Below, one piece after another: positions 9,451 through 18,398 of a stretch of DNA of 64,000 nucleotides. The stretch is taken from NCBI RefSeq assembly GCF_010501105.1, contig NZ_QVMQ01000014.1:1-64000 (forward strand). The letters are read 5' to 3'. The stretch is from Dysgonomonas sp. 511 (GTDB lineage Bacteria > Bacteroidota > Bacteroidia > Bacteroidales > Dysgonomonadaceae). Numbering within the stretch: position 1 is the first letter of the stretch; each line of letters starts with the position of its first letter. Both the position numbers and the translations under genes were made by a program. The notes under the pieces were generated by a model. That model was given only the letters and a program-made list of their open reading frames with translations, was not told the DNA's origin and made no database searches.

Positions 9451-9859
9451 ACTAAATAATGGTTTTTTTGTATTTTTTATATTGTGTAGAATCATTTTTA
9501 ATCCTATTTTTGTTAGCTGTAAAAAAAGTTTTACAGAATATTTAATACCAAGTGGACACCATCTATAGATAAAATCCACAATAAAGAACTACTAGTTGTA
9601 CCAGAATTTAATTTATACAGTAATAAAATTGCTTTATTATAAAATAAAAGAATTATCGTCAACGTATATTTAGTTGAGTGTATTTATCAGAGTGCTATTT
9701 AGGAAATAAATATATCCGGAAATATGATATACTAAAAACCTTAAGCGCTCCGGGATACACTTGTTTTTGAATAAAAGAAAACAAAATAAACATAATTGTA
9801 TAAAGACAAATAAGAACTAAAAATTTAAATTCACTAAACTTAAATTATTTATTATCATT
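9451..9859. other. 409-base A/T-rich spacer before exbB
   Basis: No credible ORF was seen. A small hairpin lies at 9517-9536 (CTGTAAAA / TTTTACAG, loop AAAG), possibly ending the aspartate kinase transcript. The remainder is A/T-rich and presumably carries the exbB promoter and a long leader, but I could not identify a clear TAnnTTTG box. Confidence 0.5.
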
Positions 9860-10711
9860 ATGGAAACTAAAAGACAAACAACTCAAAAACCTAGATCGAA
9901 AGGTGTTTCTGCTTTCCTAGTAGTAATACTTTGTTTTATCGTTGCTCACATATTCTTTTATGGAGTAGCCGGAGCCGGTTCAGGTAATTTCCTTGACATC
10001 TTCGGACTTGCTAGCAACTTTGACGAAAAAGGACATCCAATCCCTGGAAACACATTGGGAACACTTTATCAAGGTGGATGGGTAATTCCTATCGTAATCA
10101 CATTGTTGCTTACTGTATTTACCCTTTCTGTTGAAAGATTCTTCGCACTCAACAGAGCTAGCGGTAAAGGAAGCACAGCTAAATTTGTGATGAATGCAAA
10201 AGCTAAACTTGAAGCTGGTGACATCGCAGGCGCAGCAAAACTTTGTGACGAACAAAAAGGTTCGGTTGCTAACATCCTTAAAGCAGGTCTTATAAGATAT
10301 TCTGACGTAGAAAAACTTACAGACATCCACAACGATGAAAAAGCAGCGATGATTCAAAAAGAAATCGAAGAAGCTACAACTCTTGAATTACCATATTTGC
10401 AACAAAACCTTTCGGTTATCGCTACTATCTCTACCCTGGGTACGCTGATGGGACTATTCGGAACGGTACTTGGTATGATCAAATCGTTCGGTGCGATGGC
10501 TCAAGAAGGAGCTCCTGACTCTACAGTACTTGCATTGGGTATCTCTGAGGCACTTATGAATACAGCTATGGGTATCGGTACCGGTGCTGCAGCTATCGTT
10601 TCTTATTCTTATTTCTCTGGAAAAGTTGAAGATATGACAAACGCAGTAGACGAAGTAGGTTTTGCTATTGGCCAAACTTATACTACTCTACACGGAGGTT
10701 TATCTAAATAA
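9860..10711 (+). CDS. exbB: ExbB-type proton channel (MotA/TolQ/ExbB)
   Basis: A 283-residue inner-membrane protein of the MotA/TolQ/ExbB family, the proton-channel pentamer that energises TonB. Helices lie near residues 17-40 (FLVVILCFIVAHIFFYG), 74-94 (VIPIVITLLLTVFTLSV), 183-212 and 222-250. The last two carry the conserved pore stretch ISTLGTLMGLFGTVLGMI and GISEALMNTAMGIGTGA. The extra N-terminal helix and longer periplasmic loop are usual in Bacteroidetes ExbB. It is first in exbB-exbD-exbD-tonB and would energise SusC-type and haem receptors like those elsewhere in this window. Confidence 0.95.
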   Translation: METKRQTTQKPRSKGVSAFLVVILCFIVAHIFFYGVAGAGSGNFLDIFGLASNFDEKGHPIPGNTLGTLYQGGWVIPIVITLLLTVFTLSVERFFALNRASGKGSTAKFVMNAKAKLEAGDIAGAAKLCDEQKGSVANILKAGLIRYSDVEKLTDIHNDEKAAMIQKEIEEATTLELPYLQQNLSVIATISTLGTLMGLFGTVLGMIKSFGAMAQEGAPDSTVLALGISEALMNTAMGIGTGAAAIVSYSYFSGKVEDMTNAVDEVGFAIGQTYTTLHGGLSK

Positions 10712-10782
10712 TCAAAAAAAATCAAGAGAATTTGTGGAATCCTTATAGAATTCTACTCTAATAAGTAAACAAATAAAAGAAG

Positions 10783-11394
10783 ATGGGAAAGACAAAAGTA
10801 AAAAAACAGAGCACATTCATCGACATGACCGCGATGAGTGATGTTACTGTGCTCTTGCTCACATTCTTTATGCTCACAGCAACTTTCTTACCCAAAGAAC
10901 CCGTACAGGTGATAACACCATCGTCGGTTTCAGAAGTAAAAATTCCTGAAAGCAACGTCTTGACGATCCTAGTAGATCCGAATGGCAAGATTTTTATGAA
11001 TATAGACAGGCCTGACAATAAAAAAGCAGTTCTGGAGTTGATGGGGCAAGACTATGGTATTACGTTTTCAGACAAACAAATAAGATCATTCATAGACCAA
11101 ACACATATTGGTGTACCTATGAACCAAATGTCTGACTTCCTGAATAAACCATTGAGTGACCAAGACGAAATGATAAAGAAAATCGGAGTGCCAATCGATA
11201 GCGCAAACAACCAATTCGCCCGTTGGGTGAAACATGCACGCGAAGTTGGCGGCGAAAGTATGGGTATCGCAATTAAGGCTGACCAAAGTACAGCATATCC
11301 GCACGTAGATGCAGTAATGAAAGCTTTGGTGAAAATGAAAGAAAACCGTTACAGCCTTATAACATCTCTAAGGGGAATGCCGGAAGGCCTATAA
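10783..11394 (+). CDS. exbD: ExbD-type biopolymer transport protein 1
   Basis: A 203-residue ExbD/TolR protein. A short cytoplasmic N-terminus precedes FIDMTAMSDVTVLLLTFFML, which contains the membrane Asp needed for proton use in ExbD (within MSDV), then a periplasmic domain. It works with ExbB to drive TonB. The 71-base gap after exbB contains no terminator. The periplasmic part is larger than in E. coli ExbD (141 residues), as is usual in this phylum. Confidence 0.93.
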   Translation: MGKTKVKKQSTFIDMTAMSDVTVLLLTFFMLTATFLPKEPVQVITPSSVSEVKIPESNVLTILVDPNGKIFMNIDRPDNKKAVLELMGQDYGITFSDKQIRSFIDQTHIGVPMNQMSDFLNKPLSDQDEMIKKIGVPIDSANNQFARWVKHAREVGGESMGIAIKADQSTAYPHVDAVMKALVKMKENRYSLITSLRGMPEGL

Positions 11395-11436
11395 TAGTCA
11401 AATTAATTATTAACGAAGTAAAGAAAGGATTAAATT

Positions 11437-12096
11437 ATGGCTTCAGTAGATACCGGTGGTGGAGAAGAAAAAAAAGGTAAACCCAAGAAACAGACCCTTA
11501 GGGTAGACTTTACTCCGATGGTAGACATGAACATGCTCTTGATCACGTTCTTCATGTTCTGTACAACATTGAGTAAACCGCAAATCATGGATATTGCGAT
11601 GCCTACCGACGAAAAACTGAATAAAGAAGATGAAGTAAAGGTAAAAGAATCGAAAGCGATAACTCTCATACTAGGTGCAGATGATAAAATATATTACTAC
11701 ACAGGTATGCCTGATTATACAGATTATACAACCTTGAAAGAAACCACATTTGCATCAGAAGGCGGAATCCGCGACGTTTTATTGGAACGTAACCAAAAGA
11801 TCGTAGACCAAATGAGAGAATTGAGACACGAAAAATTTGTTACCAACAAGAAAATGTCGGATGAAGAATTTAAAAACAGGGCAAGAGATATAAAAAGTGA
11901 CAAAGATGGACAGGTAGTAGTAATAAAACCTACATCGGAAGCCACTTACAGAAACCTAGTAGATGCTCTGGATGAAATGCAAATATGCAGTATAGATAAA
12001 TATGCGATTGTAGATATGTCGGAAGGAGATCAGTTTCTGGTTGAAAACCTGAAGACAAAAGGGGCCTATGGCGCAGAAGCAGCAGCACCTAAGTAA
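11437..12096 (+). CDS. exbD: ExbD-type biopolymer transport protein 2
   Basis: A second ExbD paralogue (219 residues) immediately after the first. It has the same plan: VDFTPMVDMNMLLITFFMF with the membrane Asp in MVDM, then a periplasmic domain rich in Lys and Glu. Two non-identical ExbD proteins in tandem are typical of Bacteroidetes and suggest a heteromeric ExbD pair in the motor. It ends 25 bases before tonB. Confidence 0.93.
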   Translation: MASVDTGGGEEKKGKPKKQTLRVDFTPMVDMNMLLITFFMFCTTLSKPQIMDIAMPTDEKLNKEDEVKVKESKAITLILGADDKIYYYTGMPDYTDYTTLKETTFASEGGIRDVLLERNQKIVDQMRELRHEKFVTNKKMSDEEFKNRARDIKSDKDGQVVVIKPTSEATYRNLVDALDEMQICSIDKYAIVDMSEGDQFLVENLKTKGAYGAEAAAPK

Positions 12097-12121
12097 TCAC
12101 ATTAAAAGAAAGGAGTAAATT

Positions 12122-12955
12122 ATGTCTAAAGATATTAAATTGAATTCTTCCGAGTGGTGTGATGTAATATTTGAAGGTAAAAATAAGCAATATGGCGCCT
12201 ACAGATTACGTCAATCCTCATCGAAGAGGCATGTCGTGGCATTCCTTGTGGTCCTGGCTTTCTCAGTATTCGTTTCTGCATTACCAGGTTTGGTTTCTGT
12301 AGTTAAGAATCTGGCCCAAGCCGACCAAGGTCCGATGGATGATACCTACGAGATGACTAAAATGCCGGTAGAACAAGAAATACCGGAAGAAAATATCATC
12401 AAACAGGAAACAGCACCACCACCACCACCATTGAAAACAACAGTGAAATTCGTACCTCCTACAATCGCTAAGGACGAAGAAGTAGCCGAAGACAAAATGG
12501 TGAGTCAGACAGATATTCAGGAAACAAAAATCCAGATTTCGATTGCTGACGTGAAAGGTACTGACGACAAACATGGTATTGATATTGCAGAACTGAGAGA
12601 ACACAAACAAATTGTGGAAGAAAAACCTGTAGTAGAAAAACCGTTCGTTACAGTAGAACAGATGCCTAGTTTCCCTGGTGGAGAATCGGAAATGCACAGA
12701 TTCATTGCCGAAAACCTGAAATATCCGGTTGTAGCACAAGAATCTGGAATACAAGGACGTGTTACTATACGTTTCGTTGTTACAAAAACAGGAACAATAT
12801 CCGATGTAACAGTTATCCGTGGTATCGACCCTTCTTGCGACAGAGAAGCTGTCCGCGTAGTGAAAGCGATGCCTAAATGGATACCAGGAAAACAAAACGG
12901 TATGAACGTTCCGGTATATTTCACACTTCCTATCGTGTTCCGTTTGAAACAATAA
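12122..12955 (+). CDS. tonB: Energy transducer TonB
   Basis: A 277-residue TonB. It has a cytoplasmic N-terminus (SEWCDVIFEGKNKQYGAYRL, common in Bacteroidetes TonB) and one membrane helix at about 38-60. A periplasmic linker with a Pro run (TAPPPPPLK) follows, then the C-terminal TonB domain from about 180 with MPSFPGGESEMHRFI, NLKYPVVAQESGIQGRVTI and MPKWIPGKQNG. The C-terminal domain contacts the TonB box of outer-membrane receptors. It is the last gene before a strong terminator and therefore closes the exbB-exbD-exbD-tonB transcript. Confidence 0.95.
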   Translation: MSKDIKLNSSEWCDVIFEGKNKQYGAYRLRQSSSKRHVVAFLVVLAFSVFVSALPGLVSVVKNLAQADQGPMDDTYEMTKMPVEQEIPEENIIKQETAPPPPPLKTTVKFVPPTIAKDEEVAEDKMVSQTDIQETKIQISIADVKGTDDKHGIDIAELREHKQIVEEKPVVEKPFVTVEQMPSFPGGESEMHRFIAENLKYPVVAQESGIQGRVTIRFVVTKTGTISDVTVIRGIDPSCDREAVRVVKAMPKWIPGKQNGMNVPVYFTLPIVFRLKQ

Positions 12956-13003
12956 CAGGAACCATGTATTGAACATTTGTTTTAAAAACAAATAAATATT
13001 AAT

Positions 13004-13046
13004 AAAAGAAGAGAAGTTTGAACCTAAAATCATCTTCTCTTCTTTT
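13004..13046 (+). terminator. Terminator after tonB
   Basis: A perfect 13-base stem: AAAAGAAGAGAAG (13004-13016) with CTTCTCTTCTTTT (13034-13046), the T-run forming part of the 3' arm. It separates the Exb/Ton genes from the small membrane protein that follows, so the next genes are either read through or separately initiated. Confidence 0.85.
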
Positions 13047-13064
13047 TCAAATAACAATAGAGCT

Positions 13065-13268
13065 ATGGAACAAGAAAACAAGTCGCCAAAATGGTCGCCC
13101 AGAATGATATTCGGAATATTCATGATATTCTTTTATCTTTGTATTTCCGTTTTATTGATCTTTACACCACTATTTAAGGATGTAAATATATTCGCCCGTA
13201 TTATCATGGGAGTGCTTTTTTTCGCATATGGCTTGTTTCGCGGATACCGTGCGTGGAAAAACTTATAG
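13065..13268 (+). CDS. Small two-helix membrane protein
   Basis: A 67-residue protein: a charged N-terminus (MEQENKSPKWSPR), a helix at about 14-36 (IFGIFMIFFYLCISVLLIF), a second at about 43-60 ending FAYGLFRGYRAWKNL. Comparable small proteins occur at this position, between tonB and a PstS-like lipoprotein, in other Bacteroidales (from memory). That conservation of place argues it is real although no function is known. It ends 36 bases before the next ATG. Confidence 0.65.
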   Translation: MEQENKSPKWSPRMIFGIFMIFFYLCISVLLIFTPLFKDVNIFARIIMGVLFFAYGLFRGYRAWKNL

Positions 13269-13303
13269 GAAAATACCAATATATAATTAAAAAACAGATA
13301 TTT

Positions 13304-14296
13304 ATGAAAAAGCAAAGTTTTATGTTGGGCATTTTATTTTTTATAATATTAGGTTATTCCTGTGGGAACAACCAGAAAATAACACGTACCGATACACCTA
13401 CCAGCGGTATTGCCCAAATCGCAGTAGATGAATGCTTTGCTCCTATTGTTCAAGAACAAATAGATGTATTTGAGGCTCAAAATGAAGAAGCTTTCATAAT
13501 ACCCACATACACAAACGAAGCACACGCCTTCGAGCTATTTATGGCCGATAGTATGCGTGTAATCATAGCTGCACGCGACCTTACAGAAAACGAAAAACTG
13601 AAAATAAAAGAAAAGAACAGGCAGCCGCGGTCGCAAAAATATGCAACCGATGCTATTGCTTTGATCGTAAACAAGGCTAATACAGATACACTTATATCAG
13701 TATCGGATATAAGAAAGATAATGACAGGGCAAATACGCTCGTGGAAAGAATTGAATCCCCAATCGAAGCTGGGAGATATAGCTGTTGCTTTCGATAGCCC
13801 TAACTCAAGTACAGTAAGATTTATAAGAGACTCTATATGTCGCGATTTGCCACTTGGCGACAACCTGAGGGCACGCTCTACAGACAGTACGCAGACTATA
13901 GATATAAAAGACCGCACACCAAACCAACTGGTGATAGACTATGTTGCAGCAAATCCTAATGCTCTGGGAGTAATAGGTGTCAACTGGATAAGCAATCCAA
14001 ACGACCCCAAACACCTGAGCTTTATTGATAATATAAAAGTAATGTCGGTAAGCAAGGCCGATACTGCCTCCATAAAAGATAGTTATAAACCGTTTGCCGC
14101 CTATATAGCATTAGGCGAATACCCGCTTAGCCGCGATTTATATATCGTGATTTCCGACGTAAGAGGAGGGTTGCCATCGGGCTTCGTAAGTTTTGCAGCT
14201 GGCGAAAAAGGACAACGCATCGTATTGAAAGCCGGCCTTTTCCCTGCCTATCAGCTAACCCGGGTAATAAGGGCAAACCAGACTTTGAAAGACTAG
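13304..14296 (+). CDS. PstS-like phosphate-binding lipoprotein
   Basis: A 330-residue lipoprotein of the periplasmic PstS-like binding-protein family. I start it at the ATG at 13304, because this gives a proper signal peptide (MKKQSFMLGILFFIILGYSC) with Cys20 as lipid anchor; an upstream in-frame ATG at 13253 would bury the signal. Family features include AVDECFAPIVQEQIDVFEAQ near the mature start, KIMTGQIRSWKELNP, and the anion-site-like block DSPNSSTVRFIRDSI. No pstCAB genes follow. Located behind exb/tonB, it may serve sensing or receptor-linked uptake instead of an ABC importer (inference). Confidence 0.8.
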   Translation: MKKQSFMLGILFFIILGYSCGNNQKITRTDTPTSGIAQIAVDECFAPIVQEQIDVFEAQNEEAFIIPTYTNEAHAFELFMADSMRVIIAARDLTENEKLKIKEKNRQPRSQKYATDAIALIVNKANTDTLISVSDIRKIMTGQIRSWKELNPQSKLGDIAVAFDSPNSSTVRFIRDSICRDLPLGDNLRARSTDSTQTIDIKDRTPNQLVIDYVAANPNALGVIGVNWISNPNDPKHLSFIDNIKVMSVSKADTASIKDSYKPFAAYIALGEYPLSRDLYIVISDVRGGLPSGFVSFAAGEKGQRIVLKAGLFPAYQLTRVIRANQTLKD

Positions 14297-14354
14297 ACAA
14301 ACAGAAAATACAATAAATAGAAGAAAATATTAACAGTAAAATATTATTAGAAAA

Positions 14355-16040
14355 ATGAAAATGAAGTATCTATTAAGCACCTTGTTGGGCTTTTTTATCG
14401 CAATTTCTACTTTCGCTCAAAACCCAGGTGCAGATTACCTGAGCCTTGGCGAATTAAAATTGGCAAAAGAATATTTCTCGAAAGCATTGGCTACATCTCC
14501 GGCCGAATCGAATTACTATCTGGGCGAAGTTGCTTTTAGAGAAGGTGATATAGCAAAAGCTAAATCTTTTTACGAAAAAGGATTGGCTGCTGATCCGGCT
14601 AGCTCGCTTTGCTCGATAGGACTGGCTAAACTTCAACTGAAATCGAATCCGAAAGAAGCTGAAGACAAATTGAAGAGCATTCAAAAGTTGAAAGAAAACA
14701 AGAAGAATGTAATCGTAATCCTGGCTATAGCACAAGCTTACCTAGACAATGGTATGAAAGAAAAAGCTATGGAAAAACTGGAAGATGCACGCAAAGCTGA
14801 CAAAAAATCTCCATTCATCTATCTTTTCGAAGGCGATATGCTGGCAAAAGAGAACAAACCGGGGGATGCCGCCATGCAATACGACCAGGCAATCAATTTC
14901 GATGCTTCTTGCGCCGTTGCATACCTCAAAGGTGCACGCGTATATGAATATATAAACCGCGAAACTGCTGCCAGTATGTTGAAAAAAGCACTCGAAATCA
15001 ATCCAGAATACAGAGTTGCTTACAAAGAATTGGCCGAATTGTACCGTCGCGATGGTTTCTATCCTCAAGCTATAGAACCATACAAAGAATACTTCAAAGG
15101 TAACGACTATACCGTAGAAGACCTTACTCGCTATGCTTCTGTTCTTTACTTCACTCAACAATATGATGACGCTAAGAAATATATAACTGAAGGTCTTGGT
15201 AAAGAGCCTAACAACTTTGTATTGAACCGTCTTTCTTTGTTCAATAACAACGAACAAAAAGATTTCCAAAGCGCACTGGCTGCCGGAGATAAATTCTTCA
15301 GCCTTACTCAAAAACCATCGACAAGCGTAGACAAAAACGAAGTAGATACTACTTCAAGGTTTATCGTACAAGACTACCTTGCTTATGGAAAAGCATTGAG
15401 CGAAACCGGTAATAAGGCTAAAGCAATAGAGCAATACAAAAAAGCTGTAGAACTAGACCCTTCTAAAACAAACTTGTACAAGGAAATCGCTTCTATCTGT
15501 GCAGGCGAAGAAATGTATATAGATGCTGCCGGATTTTACAAAAAATATATAGAATTGGCCGGCGAAAAAGCAGAAGCTTCCGACTATTTCCAAATGGGAC
15601 GCTACTACTATATCGGAGCAGGAGCTTTGGCTAAAGATGCAAACGTAGCTCCGGAAGTTGCCAAACAAAATGCAGATAACGCATACAAAAATGCAGATGC
15701 AGCATTTGCCGTTGTAGCCGAAAGAATTCCTGACAGCTATATGGGCTACCTGTGGAGAGCGCGTGCAAATGCCTCATTAGACCCGGAAACTACAGCGGGA
15801 CTGGCAAAACCATACTATGAGCTAACCGCTAAAGTAATAACTGACGGAGGAGATGCCGATAGAAACAGAGAGCTAATCGAATCTTACAGCTACCTAAGCT
15901 ATTACTACTACCTGCAATACGATAAGAGCAAAAAAGCTGACGATAAAGAGCAAGTGCGTGTATATGCAGAAAAGATTCTTCAAATCGATCCGGAAAATGC
16001 AAACGGTAAATCACTGTTTGAGTTTGCCAGTGCCAGATAA
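14355..16040 (+). CDS. Secreted TPR-repeat protein
   Basis: A 561-residue protein with a cleavable signal peptide (MKMKYLLSTLLGFFIAISTFAQ) and then tetratricopeptide repeats over most of its length. Examples are LGELKLAKEYFSKALATSPA, AVAYLKGARVYEYINRE and GNKAKAIEQYKKAVELDPSK. TPR arrays bind partner proteins; this one should be periplasmic. It follows the exb/tonB-PstS block, an arrangement frequent in Bacteroidales, and may scaffold envelope complexes, but no specific partner can be named. A strong terminator follows. Confidence 0.8.
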   Translation: MKMKYLLSTLLGFFIAISTFAQNPGADYLSLGELKLAKEYFSKALATSPAESNYYLGEVAFREGDIAKAKSFYEKGLAADPASSLCSIGLAKLQLKSNPKEAEDKLKSIQKLKENKKNVIVILAIAQAYLDNGMKEKAMEKLEDARKADKKSPFIYLFEGDMLAKENKPGDAAMQYDQAINFDASCAVAYLKGARVYEYINRETAASMLKKALEINPEYRVAYKELAELYRRDGFYPQAIEPYKEYFKGNDYTVEDLTRYASVLYFTQQYDDAKKYITEGLGKEPNNFVLNRLSLFNNNEQKDFQSALAAGDKFFSLTQKPSTSVDKNEVDTTSRFIVQDYLAYGKALSETGNKAKAIEQYKKAVELDPSKTNLYKEIASICAGEEMYIDAAGFYKKYIELAGEKAEASDYFQMGRYYYIGAGALAKDANVAPEVAKQNADNAYKNADAAFAVVAERIPDSYMGYLWRARANASLDPETTAGLAKPYYELTAKVITDGGDADRNRELIESYSYLSYYYYLQYDKSKKADDKEQVRVYAEKILQIDPENANGKSLFEFASAR

Positions 16041-16061
16041 GAATCATAAACCCAAAATAAC

Positions 16062-16093
16062 AATAGCCTGTACCTTTCGAGATACAGGCTATT
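16062..16093 (+). terminator. Terminator after the TPR gene
   Basis: A perfect 11-base stem, AATAGCCTGTA (16062-16072) with TACAGGCTATT (16083-16093), followed by a T-run. It lies 21 bases after the stop and isolates metK from the exb/tonB region. Confidence 0.92.
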
Positions 16094-16131
16094 TTTCTTT
16101 ATAAGAAAACGATTAAATCGGGAAAAATCAG

Positions 16132-16139
16132 TATCTTTG
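16132..16139 (+). promoter_or_regulatory. Putative -7 box for metK
   Basis: TATCTTTG matches TAnnTTTG and would start transcription near 16146, just before the candidate SAM-II aptamer. The pairing of a plausible promoter with the aptamer strengthens both calls. No -33 TTTG at usual spacing. Confidence 0.45.
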
Positions 16140-16154
16140 CACTCAATTTAATTA

Positions 16155-16212
16155 AGTGGACAGATTTGTATTTGATTGCAACCACATGAAAAAATGCTAA
16201 ACCATTTTCGAT
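16155..16212 (+). promoter_or_regulatory. Candidate SAM-II (SAM-alpha/metA-type) riboswitch
   Basis: The leader of metK contains the conserved SAM-II blocks in order. The P1 arm GTGG (16156-16159) is followed by GATTTG, then ATTGCAA directly before the closing CCAC (16182-16185), then the A-rich joining strand TGAAAAAATGCTAAA (16187-16201). This parallels the known metX/metA aptamer, where P1 is followed by GAUUU, AUUGCAA, the closing P1 arm and a GCUAAA tract. SAM-II folds as an H-type pseudoknot that binds S-adenosylmethionine. Feedback control of SAM synthetase by its product makes sense. The related SAM-V class shares this core. Covariation was not tested. Confidence 0.75.
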
Positions 16213-16266
16213 TTCTTGCCATACATATCTTTCCTGTTTGTCAAACAGAAAAAATATTTAGAACCA

Positions 16267-17535
16267 ATGAGCTATTTATTTACATCTGAATCCGTATCGG
16301 AAGGACATCCCGATAAAGTTGCGGATCAAATATCAGACTCCCTTTTAGACGAGTTCCTTGCTTACGACCCTAATTCGAAAGTTGCCTGCGAGACTTTAGT
16401 TACTACCGGACAAGTAGTTTTAGCGGGAGAAGTTAAATCGAAAGCATATATCGACATTCCCGAAACAGCAAGGAAAGTAATAGAGCGGATAGGATATACG
16501 AAAAGCGAATACCAGTTCGAAGCTCAATCGTGCGGCGTACTATCTGCTATACACGAACAATCGGACGATATAAACAGAGGTGTAGACGGCAAATCGGATC
16601 CAATGGATCAGGGTGCCGGCGACCAGGGCATGATGTTTGGCTATGCAACCAGCGAAACCGACAACTATATGCCCCTCGCATTGGATCTATCACACGCCCT
16701 TCTGCTAGAATTGGCAAATATTCGTAAAAACGAACTGCACTTGATGCCATATCTTCGCCCCGATGCCAAATCGCAGGTTACAATAGAATATGACGACAAC
16801 GGTACGCCTCTGCGTATAGACACAATCGTAATATCAACTCAACACGATGAGTTTGGCAGCGACGAAGAGATGCAACAAAAGATAAAAGCCGATGTGATAA
16901 ACGTGCTGATACCAAGAGTCAAGGAAAAATATAAGTTCAGAGACGATATAGCCAAGCTGTTTACTGATGCTATTACATTCCATGTAAACCCTACCGGGCG
17001 CTTTGTTATTGGCGGCCCTCACGGCGACACAGGCCTTACAGGACGCAAGATCATAGTAGACACCTACGGAGGCAAAGGCGCACACGGAGGAGGCGCATTC
17101 TCGGGTAAAGACCCTTCGAAGGTAGACCGCTCGGCAGCATATGCCTCACGCCACATAGCCAAGAATCTTGTGGCAGCAGGTGTTTCTCCCGAGGTACTGG
17201 TACAGGTATCGTATGCTATTGGTGTTGCTAAGCCAATGAATATATATATAAACACTTATGGCAAAAGTAATGTAAACCTTACGGACGGAGAAATAGCGAA
17301 GAAAGTAGAGAAATTATTCGATATGCGCCCCAAAGCAATAGAAGAACGTCTGAAACTCAGAAACCCTATTTATGCAGAAACCGCCGCATATGGGCATATG
17401 GGACGTGAGCCTCAGGTTGTAGAAAAAGAATTTCGTTCGCGTTACAATCCCGAAGGCAAACTTATAGAGGTAGAGCTTTTTACCTGGGAAAAACTGGACT
17501 ACGTAGATGCAATAAAAAAAGAATTTAGCCTGTAA
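16267..17535 (+). CDS. metK: S-adenosylmethionine synthetase
   Basis: A 422-residue methionine adenosyltransferase making SAM from methionine and ATP. The start is the ATG at 16267, giving [20 protein letters not shown]; a TTG-initiated extension back to 16216 lacks family similarity. Signatures are the substrate motif [26 protein letters not shown], and the P-loop-like [19 protein letters not shown]. It is slightly longer than E. coli MetK (384), as in many Bacteroidetes. A candidate SAM-II riboswitch precedes it, and a DUF4271 gene and hemD follow closely, probably co-transcribed. Confidence 0.97.
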   Translation: MSYLFTSESVSEGHPDKVADQISDSLLDEFLAYDPNSKVACETLVTTGQVVLAGEVKSKAYIDIPETARKVIERIGYTKSEYQFEAQSCGVLSAIHEQSDDINRGVDGKSDPMDQGAGDQGMMFGYATSETDNYMPLALDLSHALLLELANIRKNELHLMPYLRPDAKSQVTIEYDDNGTPLRIDTIVISTQHDEFGSDEEMQQKIKADVINVLIPRVKEKYKFRDDIAKLFTDAITFHVNPTGRFVIGGPHGDTGLTGRKIIVDTYGGKGAHGGGAFSGKDPSKVDRSAAYASRHIAKNLVAAGVSPEVLVQVSYAIGVAKPMNIYINTYGKSNVNLTDGEIAKKVEKLFDMRPKAIEERLKLRNPIYAETAAYGHMGREPQVVEKEFRSRYNPEGKLIEVELFTWEKLDYVDAIKKEFSL

Positions 17536-17558
17536 AGAAAAAGTGTAATTAAGCAATT

Positions 17559-18398
17559 TTGAACCAAGCCGATACAATATCGCCCTATATAAATAATGCC
17601 ATTGCTACTCCTTGGAGTAGCATAGATGCATTATTGCCTCAGGTTGCCGATTCGCTGAGAACTGATAGCCTTGCAACCGAGCAGCTAGTAAACGAAGTTT
17701 CAAGGCATGATGGCATTTCCCTGCCATTCAGCTTGGAGCAAATTGATGGTATATCTGTATTGTTGTTCCTTTGTTTTATATCCTTTTGCTATATATACAA
17801 CGGAGGATACTCTTATCTGAAAGAGAGCTTTTCGCTACTTTTTTCCACAAAAAAAAGCCAGCGTATACAATTAACCACCACCGAACATGTCTATAATTAT
17901 TATCTGGTATTTCAGACTGTGATACTCCTGTCTATATCAATGTATGCAGTTTTCAGAGGAATCTCGATAGAACAAATCACAAGCGAAAGCCCTATAATCA
18001 AAATCGTGGGCTTCTGTATGGCTATAGGCGCATTTTATATACTGAAAGACCTCATATACAAATTTATCGGATATATATTCGATGCATCCAAATCGGTTAT
18101 AATATGGCGCAGAATGCACATGTTGGGAGTAGAAGTGCTCGGCATTCTGTTTTTTATACCTATCCTGTTGCTGGTCTATTCTCACGCCTATCATCATCAG
18201 ATAATAGTATTCATGCTTATTATATTTCTATTAGTTCAAATATTGCTTTTTTATCAAATAATAATCTTTTTTTTCAAACAAAGATTTAACTTTTTGTATT
18301 TGATTGCCTACCTTTGTACTTTCGAAATTTTACCGTACATATTTTTGTTCGGAGGTCTCGAAAAATTATATAGATTTGACGTATTTAGCATACTATGA
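17559..18398 (+). CDS. DUF4271 membrane protein
   Basis: A 279-residue polytopic membrane protein of a Bacteroidetes-specific family (DUF4271). A soluble N-terminal ~60 residues is followed by about six helices, for example SVLLFLCFISFCYIYNGGYS, YYLVFQTVILLSISMYAVF and VEVLGILFFIPILLLVYSH. The best available start is TTG at 17559, because an in-frame TAA lies at 17550 and no ATG occurs before the conserved region. It begins 24 bases after metK and overlaps hemD by ATGA, so it is translationally coupled to hemD. Function is unknown; a link to haem or envelope metabolism is only suggested by position. Confidence 0.8.
   Translation: MNQADTISPYINNAIATPWSSIDALLPQVADSLRTDSLATEQLVNEVSRHDGISLPFSLEQIDGISVLLFLCFISFCYIYNGGYSYLKESFSLLFSTKKSQRIQLTTTEHVYNYYLVFQTVILLSISMYAVFRGISIEQITSESPIIKIVGFCMAIGAFYILKDLIYKFIGYIFDASKSVIIWRRMHMLGVEVLGILFFIPILLLVYSHAYHHQIIVFMLIIFLLVQILLFYQIIIFFFKQRFNFLYLIAYLCTFEILPYIFLFGGLEKLYRFDVFSIL

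Noticed and set aside
12281..13123. A 280-codon open frame antisense to tonB
   Set aside because: Its amino-acid make-up (runs of Phe, Cys, Tyr and a Trp stretch opposite the Pro run) is that of a reading-frame shadow of tonB; no motif is visible.
16216..16266. A 17-residue N-terminal extension of metK from TTG
   Set aside because: It overlaps the end of the candidate riboswitch region, and [17 protein letters not shown] from the ATG at 16267 is the family's normal start.
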